Under the pieces are notes generated by a model. It saw only the letters and a list, made by a program, of their open reading frames with translations, made no database searches and was not told where the DNA came from. From Streptomyces sp. TSRI0281 (GTDB lineage Bacteria > Actinomycetota > Actinomycetes > Streptomycetales > Streptomycetaceae), in assembly GCF_001905125.1 (NCBI RefSeq), contig NZ_LWLE01000037.1, forward strand, positions 62,001-126,000: 64,000 nucleotides of DNA, given 5' to 3'. The translations under genes and the position numbers were made by a program. This document shows, piece after piece, positions 28,892 through 39,030 of this stretch; the first letter of the stretch is position 1, and the number at the start of each line of letters is the position of its first letter.

Positions 28892-29553
28892 TGGTCGTCG
28901 ACGACCAGAGTGTCGTCCGAGCGGGCTTCGCGGCCGTCATCGACGCGGAGCCGGACATGACGGTGGTGGGTGAGGCGGGCGACGGCGCGACCGCGGTCCG
29001 GCTGGCCGGACAACTCGCCCCCGATGTGATCGTCATGGACGTACGGATGCCCGAGCTCGACGGAATCGCCGCCACGCGCATTCTCACCGGTCGTGAGGGA
29101 GGGCCGCGCGTGCTGGTGCTGACGACCTTCGACCTCGACGCCTATGTCTTCGACGCGCTGCGCGCCGGTGCTTCCGGCTTCCTGCTCAAGGACGTCCAGG
29201 CGGCCGAACTCCTGCACAGCATCCGTGTGGTGGCCGCCGGCGAGAGCGTGCTCGCGCCCTCCGCGACACGTCGCCTCATCAGTCACTACGCCGCCGGGCC
29301 GCGCACCGGGCCCCGGGCGGGTGCCGAGCCGGGAATCCTGGACCGGCTGACCGCACGCGAGAACTTCGTCCTCGCGCTGATCGCTTCGGGGCTGAACAAC
29401 ACGGAGATCGCCGAGGAGCTGGGCATCACCGTCGGCACCGTCAAATCCCATGTCAACGCCCTCCTGCGCAAGCTGGGGCTGCGCGACCGGGTACAGGCGA
29501 CGATCCTCGCCTACGACCTGGGCATCACCCGCCCGAACCCGCCCTCCGCGTAG
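28876..29553 (+). CDS. NarL/LuxR-type response regulator
   Basis: A 225-residue regulator with receiver domain (VMVVDDQSVVRAG; phospho-acceptor D55 in VIVMDVRMPELDG; LVLTTFD, and K in LLKDV) and a C-terminal LuxR HTH (LTARENFVLALIASGLNNTE, GTVKSHVNALLRKLGL). Its reading frame overlaps the kinase gene and the kinase's H188 is the likely phosphate donor. The next gene, a small membrane protein, follows with a good ribosome site and may be its target. Confidence 0.93.
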   Translation: MPVTVMVVDDQSVVRAGFAAVIDAEPDMTVVGEAGDGATAVRLAGQLAPDVIVMDVRMPELDGIAATRILTGREGGPRVLVLTTFDLDAYVFDALRAGASGFLLKDVQAAELLHSIRVVAAGESVLAPSATRRLISHYAAGPRTGPRAGAEPGILDRLTARENFVLALIASGLNNTEIAEELGITVGTVKSHVNALLRKLGLRDRVQATILAYDLGITRPNPPSA

Positions 29554-29656
29554 CCCCGATTCCGGGACGCACCGAACCGAGCCCATCCCCCGCCCCTCCC
29601 GGCGGGTACACCGGCACGCCGTGCCGCAACGTCGCCACCGGAAAGGACACCCACCC

Positions 29657-30010
29657 ATGAACGCGTCCACCACACACAAGGAGCACAGCCCCATGACCAC
29701 GTCCGGAAACCCCTTCCTGCGTACCGTGCGTGAGGCACTCAGCAGCTTCGTCGCGCTCGGCTACCTCGGCGTCTGCGCGATCCTGCTCGTCTGGGCGCTC
29801 ACGGTGGACGCCGGGGACGACGCGTCCTTCGCCGGGGTGATCCCGACGCTCGCCACGGCACCGGTCAGCCTGATTCTGCTGGTGCTGCCGGACCACATTT
29901 CCATGGCGGTCCTCGCCATCGCTCTGGGCGCGCTGGTGAATGCCGTGCTGATCGGCTGGTGCGTCCGCACCCTGCGCCGGGGCCGAGGCAATTCCACGCC
30001 GACGGCCTGA
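29657..30010 (+). CDS. Small membrane protein, SCO4225-like
   Basis: A 117-residue protein with three hydrophobic segments (about 33-53, 63-81, 86-106) and a basic tail. The form GYLGVCAILLVWALT...APVSLILLVLPDH...GWCVRTLRR resembles the SCO4225 family of Streptomyces membrane proteins, found next to this kind of two-component system. Two ATGs (29657 with GAAAGGA, 29693 with AAGGAG) both have ribosome sites; the second gives 105 residues. Function unknown, perhaps part of the signal perceived by the kinase. Confidence 0.72.
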   Translation: MNASTTHKEHSPMTTSGNPFLRTVREALSSFVALGYLGVCAILLVWALTVDAGDDASFAGVIPTLATAPVSLILLVLPDHISMAVLAIALGALVNAVLIGWCVRTLRRGRGNSTPTA

Positions 30011-30025
30011 AGGGCGGCAGTCGGC

Positions 30026-30060
30026 CTTGGGGGGGGCGGGCACGTGGTTCGCCCCCCAAC
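30026..30060. terminator. Terminator-like G/C hairpin between convergent genes
   Basis: A TTGG...GGCG arm and a CGCCCCCCAA arm with an 11-base loop follow the SCO4225-like gene; the left arm has eight G against six C on the right, so two bases bulge. Confidence 0.5.
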
Positions 30061-30164
30061 GTAGCCAAAGCGCTTACGCCGCTGTGGCGTTCGGCTCGCT
30101 CGGCTGTACGGCTTGTGCGGCGGTCACACCGGAGGCCGGGCCGTGGGATCAGCGGACCGGGGCG

Positions 30165-30452
30165 CTACGGGCCGTCCTTGCCCGGCGGGGTCCGCGGCCT
30201 GCGCCACATGATCATCAGGAATGAGGCGACCGCCAGCATGCACCCGAGCAAGGCGAACGCGGCGCCCACCCATTCGGCCACCTCCCAGGTGGTGCTGGTC
30301 GAGAGCCTGCATGTCGGTTCGCACTCCCAGGAGTTGGCGGAGTGGCGCGTCACGGCCCAGGTGGAGGCCAGACCGATGAGGAGCAACAGGATCCCGGACC
30401 AGAACATCCTGCGAGCGGCGAGCAGGTAGCCGCGCGAGTGGGTGTCAACCAT
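30165..30452 (-). CDS. Small two-helix membrane protein
   Basis: A 95-residue protein: a basic start (MVDTHSRGYLLAARR), a hydrophobic helix (MFWSGILLLLIGLASTWAV), an external loop with two cysteines (WECEPTCRLS), a second helix (VGAAFALLGCMLAVASFLMI) and a basic tail. The pair of cysteines may form a disulfide outside the cell. No family recognised. Confidence 0.65.
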   Translation of the reverse strand: MVDTHSRGYLLAARRMFWSGILLLLIGLASTWAVTRHSANSWECEPTCRLSTSTTWEVAEWVGAAFALLGCMLAVASFLMIMWRRPRTPPGKDGP

Positions 30453-30589
30453 GCGGCCACGGTCCCAGGCAACAGGCCCGGCGGGCAACACCTGGATGGC
30501 GAGGCGACCGCAGCCGCTTCACGGCGGCTTCGCCGGGCGGGCGGAACCGAGCCGTTCCGCGTCTCCGGAAGCCGGACCACCGCATCGCC

Positions 30590-31673
<1,084 letters not shown>

Positions 31674-31681
<8 letters not shown>

Positions 31682-31907
31682 GATGCTCCGCCTTCCCGCA
31701 GACGCCCGCGTCTTCCCCGGATGCGATCAGACGGTCGAAGAACGGGATCGCCAGCCCGGCGACGGCCAAGCCTGCGAGCGCACTGCGTGGGGAGCCGTCC
31801 CCCGCCAGCCAGGACAGTGCCGCCGCCGCTGTGCCGCTGAGCGCTGCCAGCAGGAAAACCAGAGCCGTCTTCAGCTGCAGCAAAGGCCGATCCACGTGAG
31901 TCTCCAT
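31674..31907 (-). CDS. Small membrane protein upstream of the HTH-receiver gene
   Basis: A 77-residue protein with two hydrophobic segments (TALVFLLAALSGTAAAALSW and SALAGLAVAGLAIPFF) and a charged tail. It overlaps the HTH-receiver gene by 8 bases, so they form an operon; this suggests a membrane partner for that regulator. No strong ribosome site is seen before the ATG at 31907. Confidence 0.6.
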
Positions 31908-32172
31908 TCAGCTGCCCCGCTCGGAGGCGGGAGAGGTATCCCTCCCGGCCGAGGGCCAAGTGGGTGACACACAGCATGGTGCGTCTCCGGACCGTTGCGG
32001 TACGTGATCAAGGAATGAGGCAACGAAAACCGTCGTTGCCACGGGCCCCTTCCCGGGCGAGGCCGTCGTTCACGCAGCTCAGCATGCCGACCGGGCAGTA
32101 CGTTGCCAGTGTGTAGCCGTGCAACGTTGCCGGCGCGGTGCGAGCAACACCTTCTGGTGCCGGGCAGCACGA

Positions 32173-32201
32173 GGCCCCGGAGCCGTTGGGGCTCCGGGGC
32201 C
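32173..32201 (-). terminator. Perfect G/C hairpin terminator
   Basis: Arms GGCCCCGGAGCC / GGCTCCGGGGCC with a 5-base loop, 31 bases beyond the stop of the lipoprotein gene on the minus strand. The rest of the 31908-32231 gap holds no gene that I can see. Confidence 0.75.
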
Positions 32202-32231
32202 CGGGGACGGTCCTTCGGTCCGGACGGTATG

Positions 32232-33565
32232 TCAGCGCTTGGGGTAGATGCTGAAGACGGCGTGCTGGGCCAGCTCAGCGGCGGGGCTGCTCCCGTGCTT
32301 CGGTGTCGCTTCGTACAGGGCGACATCGCCGGTCACCGCGGCGGGGAGGACGACGCCGCTGAGCTCGGCGTGGTCACCGGTCGCGAGATCGACGGACACC
32401 GGAGTGCCGGCGCCCGGATTCTGCGCCGTCCCGTACGCCGTGCCGGTGTTGTCCACGCCCATGAAGTTCACCTTGGCCGTGTCCTGAGTCCCGCCGAAGC
32501 AGTAGCCCTTCTTGGCCTTGAGGTCGAAGGCGGCGTAGCCGGTGACGAGATAGCGCCCGTTGTCGCTCAGCACCGCCCTGTTCTCCGTGCCGACCTTGCC
32601 GCCATCGGTCAGGCCGTCGCACGTGAAGGAGTACACCGGCTTCCCCGTCCGCTCGTCGTGCAAGGCCCACACATGGTTCATGGACAGTCCCAGCGAGTCG
32701 AAGGCTTCGTTCTTGGCCGGCCACAGCGCCGCGACGTAGCCGCCCCGCACACCGTGCGCCTCGCCTCCCCCGAACCGCTCTCCGCCTTCGCGCCGTCGGG
32801 CACCACGGTCTTCGCCGGCCATGCCTCGTCGATCCGGAAGGTGCCGTACCTGTATCCGGTCACCCGCAGCTGGTACTCCGGGTTCCCGCTGTCGAGCCGT
32901 GCGCCGACTTTCCCGGTCGTGACATCGACCGTCGTGATTCCCGTGTCGGTTCCGAAAGCCACCGTGCCGTTCGTGTCGTGCGGGCTCACGCTGCCGCCGT
33001 CAGGAACCTTGAGCCGGTGCGTCGGCTCGACGTCCGCACCGGAGGAGTCGGCGGGGAAGACCGCGACGTCGGCGATCTCCTTGCCGCGGTTCACCGCGTC
33101 CCTGCCCTCCGCGACTGCCGCGGCAAGAACCACGTAGTCCTTCCCGGCTTTGGCGGCCACAGCCAGCCGCACGTCGTCAGCGCTGATCTCGGCAGCCCGT
33201 TCGGCCGGCTTCCACGGGGCGCTCGACCAGCGGACGGCGCCGGTGGCTCCGTCCCGTGCTTCCACCCCGAACGCCGCGCCTCCTTCGTATGTCTTCAGGA
33301 AGAGAACCAGCTTGGAGTGCGGAGCGACAGTCGGCCGAGTCAGCCCCTCCGACTGCATGACGGCCCACCCCCGGCCACCGTCGAACGCCGGAGGAACCTT
33401 CTCCCGTGCGGCTCGGGGCACCGTACCCGGCGAGCCCGAAGCCTGCCCCGAAGCAGACGGTGCCCCACCTGCCCCGGGCTTGTCGGCACCGTCGCCCGAC
33501 GAGCCACAGGCTCCCAACGCCGTCACGACGACCCCCGCCAACACACCGTTCACTATGCGCCTCAT
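32232..33565 (-). pseudogene. Lipoprotein with propeller-like repeats, single frameshift
   Basis: The ATG at 33565 begins a lipoprotein signal (MRRIVNGVLAGVVVTALGAC, cysteine at the lipobox), a disordered G/S/A linker and then beta-strand repeats such as TGAVRWSSAPWKP, TGITTVDVTTGKVGARL and later SFTCDGLTDGGKVGTENRAV, in the style of PQQ/WD-like extracellular proteins. After KAESGSG the frame breaks; adding one G to the G5 run at 32767-32771 joins it to GGEAHGVRGGYVAALWPAK, which continues to the stop at 32232. Total about 443 residues when corrected. Either a young pseudogene or a base-calling error in the homopolymer. Confidence 0.72.
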
Positions 33566-33764
33566 GCCCGTCCCCACTCCCCCGAATACAACACGTCCAA
33601 GGAAACTATCTGTCACCCCGGACCCCTACACCCGTTTCAGGCACTGAGCTTGAGCTTTACGGGGCGGCGCAGCTCGGGCGGGTTGCTGCCCCGCGAGAGC
33701 GGCCGTCGGCCGGCAGGCACACGGGCACACGGGCACGCAGGTGGCCGTCCACGGGCTACCGCGG

Positions 33765-34418
33765 TCACATCTGCGCGAGGACGAAGCGATCGCGCGGTTC
33801 GCCGCGGAGGTGTCCCGGGGGGAGCCGTCGGCCGTGGGCGAGCAGGAGGAGGTCCTGCGCGGCGCCGGACAGAGGCGTTCCGGTACCGAAGGACCAGTCG
33901 AGGTCGTCGGCGCGGAGTTCGATGCCGTCGAGGTCGGCCCCGAAGAACGTGAGAGTCCTGGCGTCGACACGCTCCAGGAGGATGCGCAGGCGATCCTCGG
34001 GAACCCGGCGGCCGAGGCCCAGCGCGACCGAGATGTCCAGGCCGTGGATCACATCGTGGCCCAAGGCCCCCGCGATCCCGCCGACCGGCGGTTTCCAGGG
34101 GTGATCCGCGTTGTCTCCGAGCAGCGCCGCGAGTTCGCGCGCCGAATAGGCGGCCGCGTCCTGGTGAGCGCATCGATCGGTCATCCGGTGGAGGTTGCCT
34201 CGCGATCTGACGAGTTCCACCGCCATCTTGGAGAGCGAGTACCGAAACCCCATGGTCATGTGGGCCGCGACCTCCTGTACCCGCCACCCCGCGCACAGGG
34301 TCGGAGCGTCCCATTCCGCGGCCGACAGGCCGTCCAGCACGGCCGCCAACTCCCGTCGTTCAGCCGCGATCGCGGCTCTGATGTCCGGCACTGGTCTCCG
34401 GTACGTCGAGTTCCCCAT
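33765..34418 (-). CDS. Mycothiol-dependent maleylpyruvate isomerase-like (DinB fold) protein
   Basis: A 217-residue protein of the MDMPI/TIGR03083 type: ERRELAAVLDGLSAAEWDAP then LCAGWRVQEVAAHMTMGF (the W..EVAAH motif with the first metal histidine), and GHDVIHGLDISVALG with two further histidines expected to bind the metal. These enzymes use mycothiol or another thiol as cofactor, many with unknown substrates. Divergent from a LysR gene with 70 A/T-rich bases between them, which suggests control by that regulator. Confidence 0.82.
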   Translation of the reverse strand: MGNSTYRRPVPDIRAAIAAERRELAAVLDGLSAAEWDAPTLCAGWRVQEVAAHMTMGFRYSLSKMAVELVRSRGNLHRMTDRCAHQDAAAYSARELAALLGDNADHPWKPPVGGIAGALGHDVIHGLDISVALGLGRRVPEDRLRILLERVDARTLTFFGADLDGIELRADDLDWSFGTGTPLSGAAQDLLLLAHGRRLPPGHLRGEPRDRFVLAQM

Positions 34419-34474
34419 GCCCCAAGGGTCTCGGCAGCCCGATCATAAGTCCAAGAGTTTGTATTTCTCGCAGC

Positions 34475-34489
34475 TAGAATAATCAGTTA
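34475..34489 (+). promoter_or_regulatory. Probable leaderless promoter of the LysR gene
   Basis: TAGAAT at 34475-34480 lies 8 bases before the ATG. The preceding A/T-rich gap (34440-34488) is shared with the divergent isomerase-like gene and would carry the LysR site. Confidence 0.45.
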
Positions 34490-35406
34490 TGGACATTCGA
34501 CGGCTGCGGTACTTCGTCACCGTGGCGGAGGAAGCCAACTTCACCCGTGCCGCGGCCCGTCTGCACCTGACCCAGCCGGGGGTGAGCGCCCAGATACGGC
34601 AGCTTGAGAAGGAACTCGGGCAACCGCTGCTGGACCGCTCCGGCCGGTCGGTGACCCTGACCGAAGTGGGCGAGGCCGTACTGCCGTACGCGCGGGCCGC
34701 GCTCACCGCCGTCGAAGCGGTACGCCAGACCGTGGAGGAGTTCACCGGACTGCTGCGCGGTCATGTCACGATCGGTTTCGTCTCGGGCGCCGCCGCCCAC
34801 GAATTCGATCTGGCCTCGGTACTGGCCGACTTCCACGACGACCACCCCCAGGTCGAGATCGCCCTGACCGAGGACACCTCGGAGCGGATGCTCGCCGCGC
34901 TGCGTCGCGGGGAGCTCGACATCGCCGTGATCGGACTCGCGGCGGAGGAGCCGCCACCGGGCGTCTCCGTGCACGTCGTGGTCGACGAGCCCCTGGTCGC
35001 CGCCGTCGCCCCGGACGACCCCGCCCTCACGCACACGGGCCGCACGAGCATTCCGCTGACCGAGCTCCGCGAGCGCCCGCTGATCAGCCTGCCGCGCGGC
35101 ACAGGGCTGCGCGGGGTCCTCGACCGCGCGTGCGCGCAGGCGGGGTTCCAGCCCCGCATCTCCTTCGAGGCAGCCGCTCCGCTGTTCCTGGCACAGCTCG
35201 CCGCCCGCGGTCTCGGGGTGGCGGTGGTTCCGGCTCTCCCCCTCGGTGCGGCGTCAGCCCTGGGGCTGCGCACGCTGGAGATCACCGGGCCGCGGCTACG
35301 CGGCCGGGTCGCTCTGGCCTGGCGCACGGACGGTCCCTCCAGCCCCGCGGCCGCGGCCTTCCTGCGCCTGCTGCGTACGAGCCTTTCGGCGCCGGGTACC
35401 GACTGA
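34489..35406 (+). CDS. LysR-family transcriptional regulator
   Basis: A 305-residue LysR protein: MDIRRLRYFVTVAEEANFTR, ARLHLTQPGVSAQIRQLEKE form the winged helix, and HVTIGFVSGAAAHEFD starts the periplasmic-binding-like effector domain with GELDIAVIGLAAEEPP. The probable target is the divergent DinB-fold gene. The 3' neighbour is an LPMO gene with its own regulatory region. Confidence 0.93.
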   Translation: MDIRRLRYFVTVAEEANFTRAAARLHLTQPGVSAQIRQLEKELGQPLLDRSGRSVTLTEVGEAVLPYARAALTAVEAVRQTVEEFTGLLRGHVTIGFVSGAAAHEFDLASVLADFHDDHPQVEIALTEDTSERMLAALRRGELDIAVIGLAAEEPPPGVSVHVVVDEPLVAAVAPDDPALTHTGRTSIPLTELRERPLISLPRGTGLRGVLDRACAQAGFQPRISFEAAAPLFLAQLAARGLGVAVVPALPLGAASALGLRTLEITGPRLRGRVALAWRTDGPSSPAAAAFLRLLRTSLSAPGTD

Positions 35407-35511
35407 CGCGCGAGCCGAACAGCGGGGAACGACTGCGCGCCATGACCGTCACCCCGGACACCGACGCCCATTCTTGGTATGGACACGACCAAATACCGTC
35501 ACTAGTCTCGG

Positions 35512-35529
35512 AGTTGGTCTAGACCTAGT
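35512..35529. promoter_or_regulatory. DasR-responsive-element-like palindrome
   Basis: The sequence AGTTGGTCTAGACCTAGT contains the uninterrupted core GGTCTAGACC, which is the core of the published dre site (roughly ACTGGTCTAGACCACT) bound by the GntR regulator DasR upstream of chitin-degradation genes. It lies 64 bases before the LPMO start. Flanking positions match only partly. A second imperfect repeat (GGTAT...ATACC) lies at 35476-35497. Confidence 0.65.
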
Positions 35530-35592
35530 GGAGTGGGGCGCGCCCTCTCCACTCGTCTCGCAGCGCCCCCACACCTCCCTCAGGAGCGAAGC

Positions 35593-36183
35593 ATGCGCCG
35601 AAGGATCACCTCATCACTGCTCGGGCTCGGCATCGCCGCAGTCTCCTTCCTCGCCACCACCGGCAGTGCCCAGAGCCATGGCTACACCGATGCCCCCGTC
35701 AGCCGTCAGCAGCTCTGCGGCATCGGCACCGTGCACAACTGCGGCCAGATCCAGTGGGAGCCGCCGAGCGTCGAGGGTCCGAAGGGCTTCCCCGCCCGCG
35801 GCCCGGTCGACGGCACCCTCTGCGCCGGTGGCAACGGCCGGTTCTCCGAGCTCGACGACCCGCGCGGCGGCGCCTGGCCCGCAACGAAGATCACCGGCGG
35901 GCAGAGCTACACCTTCCGCTGGCGGATCGAGGCACGCCACGCCACGACCGACTTCCGCTACTACATCACCAAGGACGGATACAACCCCACCAAGCCCCTC
36001 ACCCGGGCCGACCTGGAGTCCCAGCCGTTCCTGACCGTGCCGTTCGGCGGCCGTCTGCCGGGCTCCACGGTGTCCCACGCCGGTGTCCTGCCGCAGAAGT
36101 CGGGCAAGCACCTGATCCTCGGCGTCTGGACCATCGCCGACACCGGCAACGCCTTCTACGCCTGCTCGGACGTCACCTTCTGA
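35593..36183 (+). CDS. AA10 lytic polysaccharide monooxygenase (chitin/cellulose)
   Basis: A 196-residue secreted protein. The signal peptide (MRRRITSSLLGLGIAAVSFL, then ATTGSAQS) is cut so that H29 becomes residue 1 of the mature enzyme, the first ligand of the copper histidine brace; the second is H116 in IEARHATTDF. HGYTDAPVSRQQLC at the mature N-terminus, GGNGRFSELDD and YYITKDGYNPTKPL are typical of AA10, and the C-terminus NAFYACSDVTF is complete with no carbohydrate-binding module. The enzyme oxidatively cleaves crystalline chitin or cellulose; the DasR-like site favours chitin. CAGGAG precedes ATG 35593. Confidence 0.95.
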   Translation: MRRRITSSLLGLGIAAVSFLATTGSAQSHGYTDAPVSRQQLCGIGTVHNCGQIQWEPPSVEGPKGFPARGPVDGTLCAGGNGRFSELDDPRGGAWPATKITGGQSYTFRWRIEARHATTDFRYYITKDGYNPTKPLTRADLESQPFLTVPFGGRLPGSTVSHAGVLPQKSGKHLILGVWTIADTGNAFYACSDVTF

Positions 36184-36214
36184 GCCCGGCCTGCGCCCGG
36201 CCTGCGCAACGGGC

Positions 36215-36255
36215 CCGGGGCGGGCGGTCCAGGAAACTGGGGCCGCCCGCCCCGG
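36215..36255. terminator. Strong bidirectional hairpin terminator
   Basis: CCGGGGCGGGCGG pairs perfectly with CCGCCCGCCCCGG, and inside it CCAG-GAAA-CTGG makes a further stem with a GNRA loop. It lies between the LPMO stop and position 36267, where the convergent serine-hydrolase gene would end if its frameshift is corrected. Confidence 0.8.
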
Positions 36256-36266
36256 CGGGAGCGCCC

Positions 36267-37524
36267 TCAGGAGGCGTGCCCGAGCGACAGCGGAGCCCGG
36301 CCCTGCTCCCCCCGTCCGGGGTTCGACCGGTTCCGACGATATCCCCGTGGTGGCCGCCGCCGCGCCGCAGAACTCGGCCTCCAGCACGCGGCCCATACCG
36401 GCGGAACTCCAGTCCCCATTGAGGTTGAAGGCCAGAGCGTGGCTGCCGTCATCCGTCGTCGCCGCGTAGGAGAGTGAGCCGATCCAGCCGCCGCCGTGGC
36501 CCCACAACGTGATGCCGCAGCCCGTCGTCACCTGCTCGATCCCCAGACCGTAACCGGAATCGAAAACGGTGGTCTTCATCGCCTTCAACTGCTCCGGGGC
36601 GAGCAGTCTGCCCCGCATCAGGGCGCTGAAGAAGCGATGGAGATCGCCCGCGTCGGAGATCATGTCGCCCTCGGCCCACGTCTGGGACGCGTTCTGGACG
36701 GTGACGTCGTGGACCCTGGCCGCATCGGTGTCGTCACCGAGTGTCGAGTAGGCCCTGCTGCTCGGCTTCGGCATGCGCGAGCTGTCACCGGGCATGAGGG
36801 TGGCGCGCAGCTTGAGCGGCTTGATGATCCGCGTACGGATCTCGTGCTCATAGGTACGGCCGGTGACCCTTTCCATGATCAGCCCGGCGAGCACATAGTT
36901 GGTGTTGGAGTACGCGTACCGGGTGCCGGGTTCGAAGGCCGGAGCGTGCGCCATGGCAGCGTCCACCGCCACCTTCGGAGACCTGGTGTCGTAGCGGTGC
37001 TCAAGAAAGCCGGTGCCGAGATACCTCCTCGCGTATCCCGGGTCGTCGGTGAAGTCGAAGATGCCGCTCGTGTGGTTGAGCAGCTGACGGACCGTGATCC
37101 TCCGGCCGTCGTGACCGTGGCCGCGCACCACTCCGGGAAGCCAGGACTCCACCGTCCCGTCGAGACCGAGCCGCTTCTCGGCTTCCAGTTGGAGCATGAC
37201 GGTCGCGACGAAGGTCTTGGTGATGCTGGCGATCCGGAACCGGTCGTCGGCGCCGCGCGGTGCGCCGGTCCTGAGGTTGCCCACGCCCGCCGCCCCCTTC
37301 CAGATGCCGCCCTTGGACCGCGACTGGGCGGTGACCCCAGGGATGCCCGCCCGCACAACGGCGTCCATGGCCTGCCGGGTCTCCTGATGGCCGGTGCGGC
37401 CGACGGGCTGGTCCGGGCCACCCGATGATGCCCGAGCAGGGGCCGTGAGCGCGGTCGTGGCCGTCGCCAGCACCACCGCCAAGCCCACCACGTACCTGCG
37501 CGATCTGGACCGACGTACAGTCAT
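36267..37524 (-). CDS. Serine hydrolase (class C beta-lactamase / DD-peptidase fold), 3' frameshift
   Basis: A secreted serine hydrolase: signal peptide (RRYVVGLAVVLATATTALTA), nucleophile S100 and K103 in ASITKTF, Y205-S-N207 in YAYSNTNYV, and H343GGG in LWGHGGGWIG. Such proteins are D-alanyl-D-alanine carboxypeptidases or esterases. Homology stops at EAEFCG (about residue 387). The literal frame then runs on without stop to 35614, antisense through the whole LPMO gene, with shadow-like composition. Removing one G from the G6 run at 36308-36313 gives the ending PLSLGHAS and a stop at 36267, just before the terminator; I take that as the original end. Confidence 0.82.
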
Positions 37525-37818
37525 GTGTGCTCCTCGTCATCCCCGGCACCCGCCCCGTACGAACCAACGGCGACCGCGGTGCTCAGTCCGTCTTCGTACG
37601 CTCGCGATCCGCACTCGGGGATACAGACCGCAAGGGGCACAGCAACGGTTGACCGCAGGCTCCGACGGCGGGATACGCCCCTTCCGCAGGACCGATTCGG
37701 AGTTCTGAACCACCGGACTCTCCACGCACTCAGCACGGTGGCCGTGGTCCGACGCCGCCGAAGCACCGCGCCTCTCCCCCTCTGTGCCCGGCGCCCGCCC
37801 CGTCGCCAGGAGCGGAAT

Positions 37819-39030
37819 CTACGGTCGCGCCCGGCCGGCCCGGGACTCCAGGTAGCGACGCTCGGCGATGCTGGCGGTGGACTTCGCGGCGCGCCGGTAG
37901 TGCTCGTACGCCCCCGTCGTGTCGCCGGACTTCTCCAGCAGGTGCGCCTGCACCGACAGGAGCCGGTGGTGCCCGACGATCCGCTCGTCACTGTCCAATG
38001 TGGCCAGCAGGGCCAGCCCGGCAGCCGGGCCCTCGGTCTCGGCGAGCGCGATGGCGCGGTTGAGGGTGACCATCGGGTTGGGGGCGATCCGTTCCAGGAT
38101 CAGGTAAAGAGCGTGCACCTGCGGCCAGTTGGTCTCTCCGGTCGTGGCCGCGTCGGCGTGCGTGGCGGCGATGGCGGCCTGCAGCTGGTACGGCCGCAGC
38201 TCCGGGCCGGCCAGGGACGCCTTGACCAGCCCGAGGCCCTCGTCGATCAGCCCGCGGTCCCACCTCGCACGGTCCTGTTCGTCCAGCGGCACCAGGTCGC
38301 CGTCCGCCGTCGTACGTGCCTCCCGGCGGGCGTGGGTCAGCAGCATCAGCGCGAGCAGCCCGGTCACCTCGCTGTCCTCGGGCAACTGTGTGTGCACCAT
38401 CCTGGCCAGCCGGATCGCCTCCTGCGCGAGGTCGGTTCGGTGCAACTCACTGCCGGAGGAGGCGGTATAGCCCTCGTTGAAGATCAGGTAGAGCACATGC
38501 AGGACGACCCGTAGCCGCTCTTCCCGCTCCGCGCCGTCCGGCATGCCGAACGACCTGCCGGCGGCCTTGATGCGCTGCTTGGCCCGGCTGATCCTGGCCG
38601 CCATGGTGGCCTCCGGCACCAGGAACGCGTGGGCGATCTCGGCAGTGGTCAGGCCGCCCACGGCGCGCAGTGTCAGGGCGGTCTGGGAGGCCGCGGTCAG
38701 CGTCGGATGGCAGCACAGGAACAGCAGAACGAGCGTGTCGTCGGTGTCCGGCACGTCCTCGGGGAGCACCTCGGCGGCCGTTGCCGCCTCCCGCTCCCGG
38801 CGCGCGCGGTCACTGCGCATCTGGTCGATGAGCCGCCGGGACGCGACGGTCACCAGCCAGCCGTGCGGGTTGTCGGGCACACCTTCGGCCGGCCATTGCA
38901 CGGTGGCGGCGAGGACGGCCTCCTGTACGGCGTCCTCGCACCCTTCGAACTGACCGTACCGGCGTACCAGCGTGCCGAGGACCCGCGGCGTGAGCTCACG
39001 CAGCAGGTCCTCGATGGGTGGTGCTGTCAT
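37819..39030 (-). CDS. ECF42-type RNA polymerase sigma factor with C-terminal TPR-like extension
   Basis: A 403-residue sigma factor. Region 2 (FEGCEDAVQEAVLAATVQWP, PDNPHGWLVTVASRRLIDQ) and region 4 (GLTTAEIAHAFLVPEATMAA) are followed by a 200-residue helical extension typical of ECF42 (YLIFNEGYTASSG, LDEQDRARWDRGLIDEG, APNPMVTLNRAIALAE). ECF42 factors lack an anti-sigma factor and are paired with DGPF/YCII proteins; here the YCII gene precedes it with an ATGA overlap. The stimulus is unknown. Confidence 0.92.
   Translation of the reverse strand: MTAPPIEDLLRELTPRVLGTLVRRYGQFEGCEDAVQEAVLAATVQWPAEGVPDNPHGWLVTVASRRLIDQMRSDRARREREAATAAEVLPEDVPDTDDTLVLLFLCCHPTLTAASQTALTLRAVGGLTTAEIAHAFLVPEATMAARISRAKQRIKAAGRSFGMPDGAEREERLRVVLHVLYLIFNEGYTASSGSELHRTDLAQEAIRLARMVHTQLPEDSEVTGLLALMLLTHARREARTTADGDLVPLDEQDRARWDRGLIDEGLGLVKASLAGPELRPYQLQAAIAATHADAATTGETNWPQVHALYLILERIAPNPMVTLNRAIALAETEGPAAGLALLATLDSDERIVGHHRLLSVQAHLLEKSGDTTGAYEHYRRAAKSTASIAERRYLESRAGRARP

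Noticed and set aside
35614..36266. Extra C-terminal domain of the serine hydrolase
   Set aside because: It is the exact antisense of the LPMO gene and has shadow composition; more likely a read-through after a frameshift.
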